DNA of 64,000 nt. It comes from Paucibacter sediminis (GTDB taxonomy: Bacteria; Pseudomonadota; Gammaproteobacteria; Burkholderiales; Burkholderiaceae_C). The position numbers and the translations under genes were made by a program. How positions within the stretch are numbered: the first letter of the stretch is position 1; the number at the start of each line of letters is the position of its first letter. This document shows, in pieces, positions 9,014-14,998 of this stretch. The stretch spans positions 4,257,001 to 4,321,000 of the forward strand of contig NZ_CP116346.1 in the NCBI RefSeq assembly GCF_030254645.1. The letters are read 5' to 3'. Below the pieces are notes generated by a model. That model was not told the DNA's origin and made no database searches. It was given only the letters and a program-made list of their open reading frames with translations.

Positions 9014-9281
9014 GACGGGACCTCGGTAGTAAAGCTGAAAACGACAAGCCCAACATAGGGCTTGGCCAGGCCGACGTCCGTGCGGTGGCGTACCAAGGCG
9101 CTACCTCTGTACCCGCTGAGTCATGGCAGCGCGCGAAGCTGCGATAAGCGGCGCGTTCACTGTCAAGCCCGCGCCACCATAGATTTTTTGCCGGCAGGCA
9201 GCCGTTGTCATGCATCAGCACAAGGTGTTGTCCAGCAGAATTGCGCCCTAAATTCAAGTTGGCCGTCACCAGACACGGACT
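9014..9281. other. Intergenic region at the left edge of the accessory block
   Basis: This 268-base gap separates the lipoprotein gene from the first accessory gene and should hold the promoters of both. Composition shifts here from GC-rich to mixed. I looked for a third dif-like site that would close the left element and did not find one; the best match is only CGACAA at about 9041-9046. No convincing hairpin or RNA gene is seen. Confidence 0.5.
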
Positions 9282-10367
9282 ATGCGCGACCCACAATTCT
9301 TTCTCGATGACTTCGCGGCCTATGCTAAGAAGTCTGGTGTACCTCTGTCACCTGACGCCTCGGCTCTGTTGTTCAAGGTGGAAACGGAAGCTGCTGCAGC
9401 CAACTCCTGGATTCACACCGGTTTGTACCTCGCAAACCTGATCGACGAGATTGCCGATTTCAAGCGCGTTCTGCTGAAGCACGGGCTAGATCCACATCAG
9501 GCTAGTGATCGCGCGCGAAGAGTGGCCTTGGATACTGGCGGCGACAAGTACCAGGACACATCGGACGACCTGTACAGCTCTGATGACGGCAGTGGCACCC
9601 GATCACTCATTGGCGGCGCTGCGGTCACCCGTGCGCGCTCTCAGGGAAAGACCTCGCTGTCACTCCTGGATCTTCTCTCGGCGGTCTTTGACGTACACGA
9701 CGCGTACAGCGGCCCCCTCAGCAATGCTGAATGGACCGACGAGGGGCTACACGTCCCTTTCAACACGTTGTCGCACATCCTTGGGCGGCGCTATCCAGAG
9801 CTTTGGCTGCCTTTCGACACAGTACGACGTGACCTTGGGCTTCTCACACCAGAAGCGATGCGTCGGGAGCCGATCGAGGGTGCTCCATCCCACGTTCGCA
9901 ATGGATTGTTGTCATTCTTTGCCGATAACCCTGACTACGGCAAGAACTGCTTCCTAATCATGCCGTTCCGGGAGTCCCTTCAACTCCAGCAAGTTCACGA
10001 GACCCTTCGTGAGACCCTGGCAACATTCGATCTGAAGCTCCTCAGGGCGGACGATCACGTTTACTCGGAAAACCTCTTCACTAACATAGAAGTCTTCATG
10101 CATGGCTGCCGATTCGGTATCTCTGTTATTGAGCGCATGCAAACCGAACAGCACAACGCTAATGTCGCACTTGAAGTGGGGTACATGCTCGGGCTAAAGA
10201 AGGACGTTTGCCTTCTCAAGGAGAGAACCGTTCCCGCGCTCCCGTCTGATTTGCAAGGCAGGTTGTACACAGAGTTCGACATGTTCGCTGTGCCGCAGAC
10301 AGTTCGCGCGAGTGTGGGGAGGTGGCTAAGGGATCGACGCATTCTTGGTGGCGAGCGTGACGGTTAA
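9282..10367 (+). CDS. Clp-N-like + TIR/deoxyribosyltransferase-like predicted effector
   Basis: A 361-residue protein with two parts. Residues about 1-160 are helical and resemble a Clp R (Clp-N) repeat, with DRARRVALDTGGDKYQ and later ARSQGKTSLSLLDLLSAVFD. Residues about 215-340 carry a Rossmann-like domain of the TIR/nucleoside-2-deoxyribosyltransferase-like class: CFLIMPFRES, LKLLRADDHVYSENLFTNIE, CRFGISVIER and NANVALEVGYMLGL, where the E in the last motif is a plausible catalytic residue. Domains of this kind in other systems bind or cleave nucleotides such as NAD. Lower GC and codon use unlike the core genes suggest transfer. A defence role is inference; no known partner gene is adjacent. 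Confidence 0.7.
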   Translation: MRDPQFFLDDFAAYAKKSGVPLSPDASALLFKVETEAAAANSWIHTGLYLANLIDEIADFKRVLLKHGLDPHQASDRARRVALDTGGDKYQDTSDDLYSSDDGSGTRSLIGGAAVTRARSQGKTSLSLLDLLSAVFDVHDAYSGPLSNAEWTDEGLHVPFNTLSHILGRRYPELWLPFDTVRRDLGLLTPEAMRREPIEGAPSHVRNGLLSFFADNPDYGKNCFLIMPFRESLQLQQVHETLRETLATFDLKLLRADDHVYSENLFTNIEVFMHGCRFGISVIERMQTEQHNANVALEVGYMLGLKKDVCLLKERTVPALPSDLQGRLYTEFDMFAVPQTVRASVGRWLRDRRILGGERDG

Positions 10368-10378
10368 CCCTTCGCTGT

Positions 10379-10422
10379 ACCCGAAGTGCTACAGCCGGCT
10401 TCGCCAGCCTCCGCACTCGGGT
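10379..10422 (+). terminator. Hairpin downstream of the TIR-like gene
   Basis: ACCCGAAGTGC (10379-10389) pairs with GCACTCGGGT (10413-10422) with one bulged A; the loop is 23 bases. It lies 12 bases after the stop codon. There is no T-run, so it may be a Rho-type or processing hairpin rather than an intrinsic terminator. Confidence 0.4.
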
Positions 10423-10445
10423 GAGCTCAAACGTGAGGCCCAAGT

Positions 10446-10979
10446 ATGACCAAGCCCTCCACAACGCCAGACAAGCGAACACTGGTCGATCGCGCGCTCG
10501 ATCGCATCAAAAACAATCGGGTGGCAGCTGCACTCATCATTCTGTGCATTGGCCTCGGCGCGCTGGCAAGCTTGACTGACTCACTGAAGAAGCTGCACCA
10601 GGTCTTGCCTGCGCCATCCAAGGTCGCAGTTGACGGTCAATGGAAGTCAGAGCCATTTGAGCCCTATGGCTCGGGCAAGCAGACTCTCGTGCTAGAGGTC
10701 AAGGAGGTCGCCGAAGGAGGGCTCGCTGGTTTCGTTCGCTTCTACGACTCGCAGGGGAAACCAGCGTCACCTGAGTTCGATATTCAAGGCAAGCGCGAGT
10801 CGAACAAGGTCACGCTTTCCTTTGTCGGCGGCCTGAAGAGAAGTCCTCCATCGGGCGGGCCCTTGGTTCCAGTTCCGGAGTCGTTCTCTGGGGACCTCTC
10901 TGGCAATGACTTCAAGCTTGTCTATGAGCGTGACGGATACACCCCAATTGCGCTCGTCGCCCACAAGGTCCAGCCGTGA
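10446..10979 (+). CDS. Membrane-anchored hypothetical protein
   Basis: A 177-residue protein with a basic N-terminus, one membrane helix at about residues 25-46 (VAAALIILCIGLGALASL) and a C-terminal beta-rich domain beginning VDGQWKSEPFEP. It ends in alternating strands (FKLVYERDGYTPIALVAHKV). The G-x-W pattern at the domain start recalls lipocalin-like or SMODS-associated sensor barrels, but I cannot assign it. It lies 78 bases after the TIR-like gene on the same strand, separated by a hairpin, so the pair may be co-transcribed. Lower GC than the chromosome. Function unknown. Confidence 0.65.
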   Translation: MTKPSTTPDKRTLVDRALDRIKNNRVAAALIILCIGLGALASLTDSLKKLHQVLPAPSKVAVDGQWKSEPFEPYGSGKQTLVLEVKEVAEGGLAGFVRFYDSQGKPASPEFDIQGKRESNKVTLSFVGGLKRSPPSGGPLVPVPESFSGDLSGNDFKLVYERDGYTPIALVAHKVQP

Positions 10980-11249
10980 TTGTGCTGGGGCCTAATCCTT
11001 CCATCGTGGGGACGACCAACATCTGGCTTCGCCTGCTGTTGTTCTACGCCAGTTCGCTTGTCTGCATGTACATGCAAACAAATTCAGCGAGGACTGAGGT
11101 TGGCCCCAGAGTATCGATGCTTCTGCTGACCTGCTGCTCCTTCCGGTGCCATAGGCAGCGACTCAAACTGTTATCCTTGTTTGCACAGCATGAATCGCCG
11201 TCGCGTTGGCGCGCTATGCGCGCGTTAGTCATCAGAAAGCGGACTTTCG
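10980..11249. other. Intergenic region, no gene seen
   Basis: A 270-base gap between two accessory genes. It holds short open frames with no family resemblance, a self-complementary TGCATGTACATGCA at 11062-11075, and GTTAGTC at 11224-11230, 20 bases before the next ATG. That last feature recalls an integron core site, but no partner site completes it. Confidence 0.45.
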
Positions 11250-11978
11250 ATGAGTAGGCCACAACCAACAATTTCTGTGCAGTTGCAGCGTGACTGGCTG
11301 ATTCGTCGGCCCGTTATTTACCGGTATCTTGACAAGAGGTTTGTCGATGCGTTCTTTGAAACGGGGGCGTTGAGGCTCTCGTCCTTTGCTGCCTTTTCCA
11401 AGCATAAGGACGAGGAAAGGCAAGACTCGCTCGAGGGCCATGGATCTGTGGTTCACCGAAACAGCGAAGGCTCGGGTCAAACAGTGTTCGCCTTAACTGC
11501 ACAAGGACACAGTGCTTTTGTTCTTTGCGGCGCTATGAACTACCAAACTGACCTTGCCGAGTCGTTTAAAACTGACTCTGGCTTTCGGATCAATGATTCA
11601 CTTGGCTTTGGCGACGCGATCTCAAAGTACATCCCGGGCTTCCAGCTTGGCATGGAGGGCCCTTGTCTTTACTTGGGCAAAAAGTTAGTAGTCCGCGACA
11701 TGGGGCCAGTTGACCTTCACGCAGTGAAGGGCGCTCAAACGGGCGAAGAGGTAGCCGTTGGCAAGCTATTTCAAACCGTTGCTGCCGCCGCTGGGAATGA
11801 CCTCATGTTTCTCAAGTCAGCCACATATGCGCATCAGAATGAGTACCGTCTTCTGTGGCATTCCCCGCACGTGGTGTCCGACTACATAGACATCGTCTGC
11901 CCAGAGGCAATCCAGTTTTGCACGCGTTTTGAAGATATGTTGGCTGAGCGTCCTGATGGTGATCGAGGCGCGGCCTAA
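11250..11978 (+). CDS. DUF2971-like hypothetical protein
   Basis: A 242-residue protein. The N-terminus IYRYLDKRFVDAFFETGALRLSSFAAFSKHKDEERQDSLEG has the look of the DUF2971 family (a Y-K/R-Y start, a hydrophobic strand, then an F-x-D/E-x-R segment near an acidic turn), given here by its main residues. The middle has SAFVLCGAMNY and the C-terminus YAHQNEYRLLW, also typical of such proteins. DUF2971 genes are frequent in mobile regions and their function is unknown. Codon use is clearly unlike the core genes. The stop codon is embedded in GCCTAAC. Confidence 0.6.
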   Translation: MSRPQPTISVQLQRDWLIRRPVIYRYLDKRFVDAFFETGALRLSSFAAFSKHKDEERQDSLEGHGSVVHRNSEGSGQTVFALTAQGHSAFVLCGAMNYQTDLAESFKTDSGFRINDSLGFGDAISKYIPGFQLGMEGPCLYLGKKLVVRDMGPVDLHAVKGAQTGEEVAVGKLFQTVAAAAGNDLMFLKSATYAHQNEYRLLWHSPHVVSDYIDIVCPEAIQFCTRFEDMLAERPDGDRGAA

Positions 11979-12009
11979 CGAAGTGGGGTCGACCTTTCGC
12001 GCGTCTTTC

Positions 12010-12240
12010 CTACTTTGACGACCGGTTCCCGCAACCGGGTTCGTTCGCGGACTGGCCTTGACGCGACAGCCGCCACAGCGAAAGCCGGGCTGTTTGGGGG
12101 CCTACAGTGCTCAGCCATCGCCAAACAGTGCGCTCCGACACGTCCAGCACCCGAGCTATGCGCCGTGTCAGAAGAGAAAGACCTAGGTCTGATAGCAACT
12201 CCCTGAAGCTGCCGGGATCGCTCGGAAGGCGATTCAACAT
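12010..12240 (-). CDS. Small HTH protein, homologue of the inovirus HTH at 18031
   Basis: A 76-residue predicted DNA-binding protein beginning MLNRLPSDPG. The helix-turn-helix region is RIARVLDVSERTVWRW, followed by LSLWRLSRQG. The same landmarks (MLNRLP-x-DPG, RIAKALGVSVRTVERW, LSLWWLSREG) occur in the gene at 18031-18369, so the two are clear homologues. This copy is shorter by about 36 residues at the C-terminus and may be truncated. In the integrated state its ATG overlaps the stop of the repressor gene running in from the right (ATGTTGA). Probably a regulator of a filamentous phage or satellite. Confidence 0.75.
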   Translation of the reverse strand: MLNRLPSDPGSFRELLSDLGLSLLTRRIARVLDVSERTVWRWLSTVGPQTARLSLWRLSRQGQSANEPGCGNRSSK

Positions 12241-12692
12241 GCTGGTTGTATCGGCTTAGCCAGGTCGAAAAAAGGGCCGCGAGGCGACCCAAGATCTGCT
12301 GCGCGCCCTGGCGATGGCGCTTTCGATAGTTCGACAATGTGTATTGCGGGTTTCTGTTGAGTTTTCGCGTTAGCCCCGATGGCTACGGCGTTCGCGTCGT
12401 TTCCGGCCACCGACAAAACGACGCATAGAAAAGCCGAAAGCACCGCGCTTGCGGCCTGCAAGAAGGGGTTCCGCCTGGGAAGGTTGGCGACCTCTTGAAG
12501 CTCCCAAAGCTGGGCCGGGTCCATGTCGACCAGACAGGCTAAAACGGCGAGCTTTTCCTTAGGTAGCGGACGCCTCCCGGCCTTCGCATCAGTGATCGAG
12601 TTTGGCGATATGCCAAGGTGCTGAGCGAGCGCCTTTTGGCTACCGCATATTTTTGCGGCGTCGTCAATCACCCCTTGGAAGGTCTGCATCAT
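12234..12692 (-). CDS. XRE-type phage repressor with membrane segment, crossing attL
   Basis: A 152-residue protein. An N-terminal helix-turn-helix (GSQKALAQHLGISPNSITDAKAG, described by its ALAQHLGIS and NSIT landmarks) is followed by a hydrophobic segment at about residues 80-100 (AASAVLSAFLCVVLSVAG). XRE proteins with one C-terminal membrane helix are common as lysogeny regulators in inoviruses. The start is one of two adjacent ATGs (12692 or 12689). The frame passes through attL: the residues after IHIVEL are encoded by the left flank, not by the phage. In the circular phage the same frame would continue from 18444 down to a TGA at 18363. It is divergent from the ssDNA-binding gene. Confidence 0.8.
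   Translation of the reverse strand: MMQTFQGVIDDAAKICGSQKALAQHLGISPNSITDAKAGRRPLPKEKLAVLACLVDMDPAQLWELQEVANLPRRNPFLQAASAVLSAFLCVVLSVAGNDANAVAIGANAKTQQKPAIHIVELSKAPSPGRAADLGSPRGPFFDLAKPIQPAC
12327..12354 (+). repeat. attL, dif-like site at the left end of the inovirus
   Basis: The 18-bp core AGTTCGACAATGTGTATT (12328-12345) is identical to 18445-18462. It corresponds to the XerC arm and central region of a dif site. The right arm here, GCGGGTTTC, does not match the XerD consensus TTATGTTAA, as expected if that arm came from the phage attP. The site lies inside the coding sequence of the repressor gene 12234-12692. Confidence 0.8.
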
Positions 12693-12720
12693 TTTCCCCA
12701 CTTAGATAGGCTTCGGTTCG

Positions 12721-12740
12721 CCACACAAATTCCTGTGTGG
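12721..12740. promoter_or_regulatory. Inverted repeat in the divergent phage control region
   Basis: CCACACA (12721-12727) and TGTGTGG (12734-12740) form a perfect 7-bp inverted repeat with a 6-base spacer, between the repressor start (12692) and the ssDNA-binding gene start (12759). It is a good candidate operator for the XRE repressor. Confidence 0.55.
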
Positions 12741-12758
12741 TCACTACTGGAGCCAACC

Positions 12759-13052
12759 ATGATCAAAGTGACCATCGCCCAAACCACCGTTCGTGAGTTT
12801 AAGGGCAACAGCAAGACCACCGGCAAGCCTTACAACCTGCGCATCCAGGCGGCTTACGCCCATACCGTGGACAAGGACGGCAACCCGCCCCCCTTCCCGG
12901 AAAAGTTCGAGGTGATGCTCGATCAAGACCAGCCCGCGTATGCCGTGGGCGACTACCAGCTGCACCCGTCGAGCCTCTACATCGACCGCGATGGCCGTTT
13001 GGCCGTTTCGGCGCGGTTGGCTCCCCTGAAGCGTCCTGCGGCTGCGGCCTGA
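12759..13052 (+). CDS. Phage ssDNA-binding protein (gpV-like)
   Basis: A 97-residue OB-fold-type protein beginning MIKVTIAQTTVREFKGNSKTTGK. It has the look of the filamentous phage helix-destabilising proteins (a strand with V-x-E-F-x-G, a basic K-T-T-G-K-P-Y-N-L-R-I-Q stretch, and a C-terminal SSLYIDRDGRLAVSARL). Such proteins coat the single-stranded phage genome before packaging. It is the first gene of the rightward transcript, as usual for the group. The alanine-rich tail ends 11 bases before the next start. Confidence 0.8.
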   Translation: MIKVTIAQTTVREFKGNSKTTGKPYNLRIQAAYAHTVDKDGNPPPFPEKFEVMLDQDQPAYAVGDYQLHPSSLYIDRDGRLAVSARLAPLKRPAAAA

Positions 13053-13063
13053 CGGGTGCACCC

Positions 13064-13279
13064 ATGGCCGGCGTTCACGATTTCGTGACTGCGCAGCATG
13101 CCGCCGAGCTGGCGGTATTGCGCATGGCCGCGCTCGCCGTCCTGGCGCGTGCGTCTGCTGACGATGCGGAAATCGTCAGTCTCTCCTTGTCGGTGGCGGC
13201 TGACGCGTTCGGCGCGCCCTCGGTGGACGTCGAGCTGCAGGGGCACGGCGGCATGCCGGTTGGAGGATTCTCCCTGTGA
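13064..13279 (+). CDS. Small phage hypothetical protein
   Basis: A 71-residue protein beginning MAGVHDFVTAQHAAELAVLRMAAL, with a helical alanine-rich first half and a Gly-rich end (GHGGMPVGGFSL). No membrane helix or motif is recognised. It lies between the ssDNA-binding gene and Rep; its stop overlaps the GTG of rep by four bases (GTGA), so it is probably translated and coupled to rep. Function unknown. Confidence 0.65.
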   Translation: MAGVHDFVTAQHAAELAVLRMAALAVLARASADDAEIVSLSLSVAADAFGAPSVDVELQGHGGMPVGGFSL

Positions 13280-14277
13280 GCCTGCAAGCTGAAGCCGTTC
13301 GCCACGCCGAACTGAACTTGCACGACGTCAACATGTTGGGGCGTGGTGCTGAGCGTCACGCCGAAGCCTGGGCGCTTTCGGCTCGTGAGCTTGAGGACGA
13401 TCACTGGCACCAATACGGCTACGCAACGCCGGTTGGTCGCCACTCGGCCAGCGCCGAAGGCGCGGGGCTTGTCTCAGTTCCAACAACGGAGAAGCGGGCC
13501 GGTTTTAAGGTTTCGGCGGCTCTCTCCGAAGCGATCACACGCGGCGAGCGTGCAGAGCTGCGCGCGAAGGTCTGTGCCTTCGAGGCGGAAGCGATACGGC
13601 GGCGGCTCGCGAAGCTGCGCATGAATGTGGGCTTCGCTGCTCGTGGTCATGCGGTGGCAGAGAAGGGCCATCGTTCGGACGAGTGCTTGATGCTGACGCT
13701 CACCTATGCCGGCAGCAATGACGACTGGAAGCCGAACCACATCAAGGGCTTCTTGCAGAACGTTCGCAAGTGGATGCAGCGGCGCGGGTATCTGTGCCGT
13801 TATGTGTGGGTGGCCGAGCTGCAAAAGCGCGGCGTCATCCATTACCACGTCGCCCTGTGGGTGCCTCGTGGTGTTCATATTCCCCGTCCTGATGCCTGCG
13901 GCTGGTGGCCGCACGGCATGACCCGCACAGAGCGGGCGAGGGCGGCGGTCCCCTATCTGCTCAAGTACCTCAGCAAGGACACGAGCAAAACCTTTGGGAG
14001 CTTTCCCGATGGCTCACGCATCTACGGTATTGGCGGCCTGGACCACTCTATTCGGCGCGCTCGCCGGTGGCTTGGTCTGCCTAGTTTTGTGCAGGCGAAT
14101 TCTGCAATCTCCGATGACTGGAAGCGATGCGAGGGCGGCGGCTGGCTTAGCCCTAGCGGTGAGCACTTTGAATCGGAGTTCCGGCGCGTCTCGGTTGGTG
14201 GTGCTTACGCACTCCAGCGCGTCCTTACTCACCCGCGAAGCATTGAGGCGGCAGGGCCGTTTTCCTGGGTGAACTGA
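13276..14277 (+). CDS. Rolling-circle replication initiator (HUH Rep)
   Basis: A 333-residue phage replication protein that would nick the double-stranded origin and start rolling-circle synthesis. Three motifs of the HUH class are visible: LMLTLTYA (motif 1, near residue 140), VIHYHVALWVP with the H-x-H metal pair (motif 2, near residue 190), and YLLKYLSKD with the single nucleophilic Tyr and a Lys (motif 3, near residue 226). This is the RstA/gpII-equivalent of inoviruses. GTG start, overlapping the previous stop. The origin it would recognise was not pinned down. Confidence 0.87.
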   Translation: MSLQAEAVRHAELNLHDVNMLGRGAERHAEAWALSARELEDDHWHQYGYATPVGRHSASAEGAGLVSVPTTEKRAGFKVSAALSEAITRGERAELRAKVCAFEAEAIRRRLAKLRMNVGFAARGHAVAEKGHRSDECLMLTLTYAGSNDDWKPNHIKGFLQNVRKWMQRRGYLCRYVWVAELQKRGVIHYHVALWVPRGVHIPRPDACGWWPHGMTRTERARAAVPYLLKYLSKDTSKTFGSFPDGSRIYGIGGLDHSIRRARRWLGLPSFVQANSAISDDWKRCEGGGWLSPSGEHFESEFRRVSVGGAYALQRVLTHPRSIEAAGPFSWVN

Positions 14278-14345
14278 TTTCCTGCTGTGGCCGGCGTGGT
14301 GCACCGGCTGTGGCTTCTTCAATCCGCACCGTTGAAAGGTTCGCC

Positions 14346-14540
14346 ATGAACAAGCGTTTCTCCCTCCTCCTGGCCCCTCTGGCTCTGCTGGCTGCTCACG
14401 CTCACGCCGCTGTGCCGGCTGATGTGACCACGGCCATTACCGACATGAAGGCTGATGGCATGACGGTCGCCACCGCTGTGCTGGTCGCCGTCATTGCGGT
14501 GTCGGCCATCAAGTTCATTCGCCGCGGCATCTCGGGCTAA
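14346..14540 (+). CDS. Major coat protein (gpVIII-like)
   Basis: A 64-residue precursor. The signal peptide MNKRFSLLLAPLALLAAHAHA is cleaved after residue 21, leaving a mature 43-residue protein: an amphipathic acidic N-terminus (AVPADVTTAITDMKADG), a membrane helix (VATAVLVAVIAVSAIKFI) and a basic end RRGISG that would contact DNA. This is the classical layout of filamentous phage major coat proteins. It lies downstream of rep after a 68-base gap that contains a GCCGG...CCGGC hairpin. Confidence 0.88.
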   Translation: MNKRFSLLLAPLALLAAHAHAAVPADVTTAITDMKADGMTVATAVLVAVIAVSAIKFIRRGISG

Positions 14541-14543
14541 GGC

Positions 14544-14918
14544 ATGGCTACCGGGTTGCTTGGTCCTTCCGGGACTTGCCACCCTCCCAGCTCGCCGTCT
14601 GTCATGGACGGCGAGTATGGGGCTGCGGCCGTGTCGGACGTTATCGCGAGCGTCGGCGTGAAGTTCGTGCAGGACGGAACTTGTACGTATGCCTACACGG
14701 TCGGCGGCAGCGGCATTTATGACCTGTCGTGGCGGCGCGCTCCTGTTTCCGGGGCTTCGTGTGTCAACGATCCGGCGTGGGTCGGCCCAGCGGTTCCGTA
14801 TGGCTTCCCCGATTGCGAGTACGTCGCTAAGGAGGACGTCATAGAGGTGTCCTGGCTGATTGGCGGTGTGCTGTTCGCGGTGTGGGGCGTGAAGTTTCTG
14901 CGAGGGCTGTTCCGATGA
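14544..14918 (+). CDS. Phage membrane/minor coat-like protein
   Basis: A 124-residue protein with no clear signal peptide, four Cys in the first 90 residues (possible disulphides) and a C-terminal membrane helix (VSWLIGGVLFAVWGVKFL) followed by RGLFR. It begins three bases after the major coat stop. Its stop overlaps the start of the next tiny gene (ATGA). The position between the coat and adsorption genes suggests a virion or assembly role, but sequence alone does not assign it. Confidence 0.65.
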   Translation: MATGLLGPSGTCHPPSSPSVMDGEYGAAAVSDVIASVGVKFVQDGTCTYAYTVGGSGIYDLSWRRAPVSGASCVNDPAWVGPAVPYGFPDCEYVAKEDVIEVSWLIGGVLFAVWGVKFLRGLFR

Positions 14919-14998
14919 CTGCACCGATTGACTTTTACGCGCTGTGCCTCGGTATCGGTGCGCTCGGCGTGTTCTGGCTGATCCTGAAGGACGAATGA
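14915..14998 (+). CDS. 27-residue minor coat-like protein (gpVII/gpIX type)
   Basis: A tiny gene encoding MTAPIDFYALCLGIGALG-VFWLILKDE: one hydrophobic helix with a short acidic end. Both ends are locked into four- and one-base overlaps: its ATG overlaps the previous stop (ATGA at 14915-14918) and its TGA shares its A with the ATG of the next gene (14998). Size, hydrophobicity and position match the small minor coat proteins that cap the emerging end of filamentous virions. Confidence 0.6.
   Translation: MTAPIDFYALCLGIGALGVFWLILKDE

Larger units (their letters stand above)
9282..12345. mobile_element. Putative second dif-integrated element (left of the inovirus)
   Basis: The block has lower GC than its surroundings and carries accessory genes. 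At its right end it repeats the architecture of the inovirus right end: a minus-strand HTH gene (12010-12240) homologous to 18031-18369, an ATGTTGA start/stop junction, then the 18-bp att repeat about 90 bases upstream. This is what tandem integration of two related Xer-dependent elements would leave. No left boundary is recognisable, so the extent is a guess and the element may be a remnant. Confidence 0.45.

Noticed and set aside
9030-9060. Third dif-like site as left boundary of the accessory block
   Set aside because: Only CGACAA matches the XerC arm; the central region and XerD arm do not.
11224-11979. Integron gene cassette around the DUF2971-like gene (GTTAGTC before the start, GCCTAAC at the stop)
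   Set aside because: One core-like heptamer deviates from GTTRRRY, no matching second site within 150 bases completes an attC hairpin, and no integrase is present.
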